Source: JANXXV01 sp040002435
Lineage (GTDB): Bacteria > Acidobacteriota > Terriglobia > Bryobacterales > Bryobacteraceae
Direction: 5' to 3'
Assembly: GCA_040002435.1 (NCBI GenBank)
Contig: JBDUEM010000197.1
Coordinates: forward strand, 1 to 14,721
Length of the DNA: 14,721 nt
The position numbers and the translations under genes are program-made. Shown piece by piece: positions 13,934 to 14,721 of this stretch (position 1 is the stretch's first letter; every line of letters starts with the position of its first letter). A model generated the notes under the pieces. The model searched no databases, was not told the origin of the DNA, and saw nothing but the letters and a program-made list of their open reading frames with translations.

Positions 13934-14300
13934 CGAAGGGTCTCGGGAACAGGTCTTTGAGTCGGAGTGTTTCTGTCTTGTGTTGCAGGTTGATCAGCGT
14001 GAGTTCCACATCGCCGCAGAATTCCCAAAGGATCTGGCGGCAGGCTCCGCACGGTGGCGTTAATGTTGGAGTATCGGCCGCCACGGCAATACGTCTGAAC
14101 TTCCGCACACCCTCTGAGATGGCTTTGAAAACAGCAACCCGCTCAGCGCAGAGGGTAAGCCCGTAGGTGGCGTTCTCCACATTGCACCCAGTGTGGATGC
14201 GCCCGGAATCGTCCTCGATGGCCGCCCCAACGCTGAAATTGGAGTAAGGCGCGTGAGCGTTCTCGCGGGCATCGAGAGCTGCTTGCAATAGCGGATCCAT
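13914..14300 (-). CDS. cdd: Cytidine deaminase
   Basis: A 128-residue small tetrameric-type cytidine deaminase, converting cytidine and deoxycytidine to uridine and deoxyuridine in pyrimidine salvage, in the cytoplasm. Residues: HAPYSNFSVGAA (16-27), GCNVENATYGLTLCAERVA (38-56) with zinc ligand C51 and catalytic E53, and PCGACRQ (83-89) with zinc ligands C84 and C87. Length matches the family. The ATG directly follows the TAG of the upstream 58-codon ORF without any gap, and its 3' end overlaps the amidohydrolase start by 20 nt, so the three probably form one transcript read leftward. Confidence 0.96.
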   Translation of the reverse strand: MDPLLQAALDARENAHAPYSNFSVGAAIEDDSGRIHTGCNVENATYGLTLCAERVAVFKAISEGVRKFRRIAVAADTPTLTPPCGACRQILWEFCGDVELTLINLQHKTETLRLKDLFPRPFDASFLD

Positions 14301-14477
14301 CTATTCCAGGGAACGGTAGAGATCCTGAACGGAAACGGAAATCTCTGGGTTGCTTACCCAAAGATGGGCGTTTTTGACAAAGTTGGGCTGCAAAACTTGC
14401 CCGTCGACGTAACCGCAGCTAGGGTTGCCGCCTGTATTCAGATATCGCTCCACCGTCACTGACGTTCCGCTCGGCAT
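14301..14477 (-). pseudogene. Short Uma2-family-like ORF, probably an internally deleted remnant
   Basis: A 58-codon ORF, TAG immediately before the cdd ATG. Its N-terminal part, TSVTVERYLNTGGNPSCGYVDG (5-26), resembles the start of Uma2 (DUF820) proteins ('sVeeYLxtxxxPdcEyvDGelv'), and its end, WVSNPEISVSVQDLYRSLE (40-58), resembles the Uma2 C-terminus ('xxPEixVplxelFxxL'). Uma2 proteins are about 190 residues; the middle ~120, including the catalytic core, is missing. The catalytic glutamate position (E in 'cEyvDG') is G22 here. It is likely non-functional as a nuclease, although the frame is intact and could serve to couple cdd translation. The start has no Shine-Dalgarno; TATTCT lies 6 nt upstream. 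In-frame codons are open upstream to a stop at 14541-14543, without an ATG. Confidence 0.55.
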
Positions 14478-14483
14478 GATCCC

Positions 14484-14489
14484 AGAATA
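14484..14489 (-). promoter_or_regulatory. Candidate -10 element for the cdd operon
   Basis: TATTCT on the minus strand lies 6 nt before the ATG of the 58-codon ORF, the likely first gene of the operon. The close spacing again suggests a leaderless or near-leaderless transcript. No -35 is convincing. Confidence 0.3.
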
Positions 14490-14610
14490 GCGCCAAACTC
14501 CGGACTTCCAGTGACACCAAACCGATTCTGCGGCGTGAAGTTACAAAGACGGTAAAGATTCTTCACTGCTGCTTACAACCCAACACCATGCGCCTTTGAT
14601 TTCGCCGGCT

Positions 14611-14638
14611 TTTACAAATTTACCCTCGAAAAGATAAG
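14611..14638 (+). promoter_or_regulatory. Candidate promoter reading rightward off the window
   Basis: TTTACA (14611-14616, five of six to TTGACA) and GATAAG (14633-14638, four of six to TATAAT) are 16 nt apart in the otherwise gene-free stretch 14478-14705. It would serve the possible start at 14706. I see nothing else in this 228-bp gap. Confidence 0.25.
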
Positions 14639-14705
14639 CGCCACAGCGCGAAACAAGAACGCTCAAATGTACTCTAACAGACAGTCATCTCGCGGAGCAG
14701 CAGGG

Positions 14706-14721
14706 ATGAAGTTGACCATTA
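14706..14721 (+). CDS. Possible start of a rightward gene, truncated by the window end
   Basis: ATG at 14706 begins MKLTI and is preceded by GGAG (14694-14697) at an 8-nt spacing. Only five codons are visible, so the product cannot be named and the call depends on the RBS alone. Confidence 0.25.

Overview
The window looks like chromosome from an Acidobacteriota member close to the Solibacter/Bryobacterales group. This rests on protein content: a 1095-residue secreted protein with seven SBBP beta-propeller-type repeats and a C-terminal domain of the type catalogued as TIGR03437 (expanded in Solibacter), a PEP-CTERM-like surface protein, several Sec, Tat or lipoprotein export signals, and a GC-rich, tightly packed Gram-negative-style layout. 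I could not run a database search, so the placement is recognition by eye. No rRNA, tRNA, CRISPR array, integrase or transposase was seen.

Left part (1-3695). A secreted protein of unknown function runs leftward off the window edge (start at 1339). Upstream of it is a 200-bp gap that holds, on the opposite strand, what reads as the last ~58 codons of an IclR-type regulator. Next is an aldo/keto reductase (leftward), divergent over 58 bp from a rightward Tat-exported DUF362 protein.

Central part (3707-11172, all leftward). Five genes lie head to tail with gaps or overlaps of 40 bp or less: zwf (glucose-6-phosphate dehydrogenase), opcA (its assembly/activation protein), pgl (6-phosphogluconolactonase), a CapA-type metallophosphoesterase-like lipoprotein, and the giant SBBP/TIG/TIGR03437 protein. 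The first three make the oxidative entry into the pentose phosphate pathway, yielding NADPH. The last two are exported and their link to the first three is only positional.

Right part (11211-14721). A small degenerate receiver-domain protein is divergent from zwf and ends in a strong rho-independent terminator whose stem overlaps its last codons. Leftward genes follow: a PEP-CTERM-like surface protein with a structured leader, a secreted amidohydrolase of the SAH/MTA/cytosine-deaminase type, cytidine deaminase (cdd), and a 58-codon ORF that looks like an internally deleted Uma2-family gene. The last three are joined by a 20-nt overlap and a stop/start junction, suggesting a small nucleoside-deamination operon. 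The final ~230 bp hold a possible promoter and a possible start of a rightward gene cut by the window end.

Nothing here is an obvious new defence or mobile system. The most interesting points are the two gene remnants (IclR, Uma2), the coupling of NADPH-generating genes to large exported proteins, the export signal on a normally cytosolic deaminase family, and several starts with a -10-like hexamer only 6-8 nt away (candidate leaderless mRNAs).
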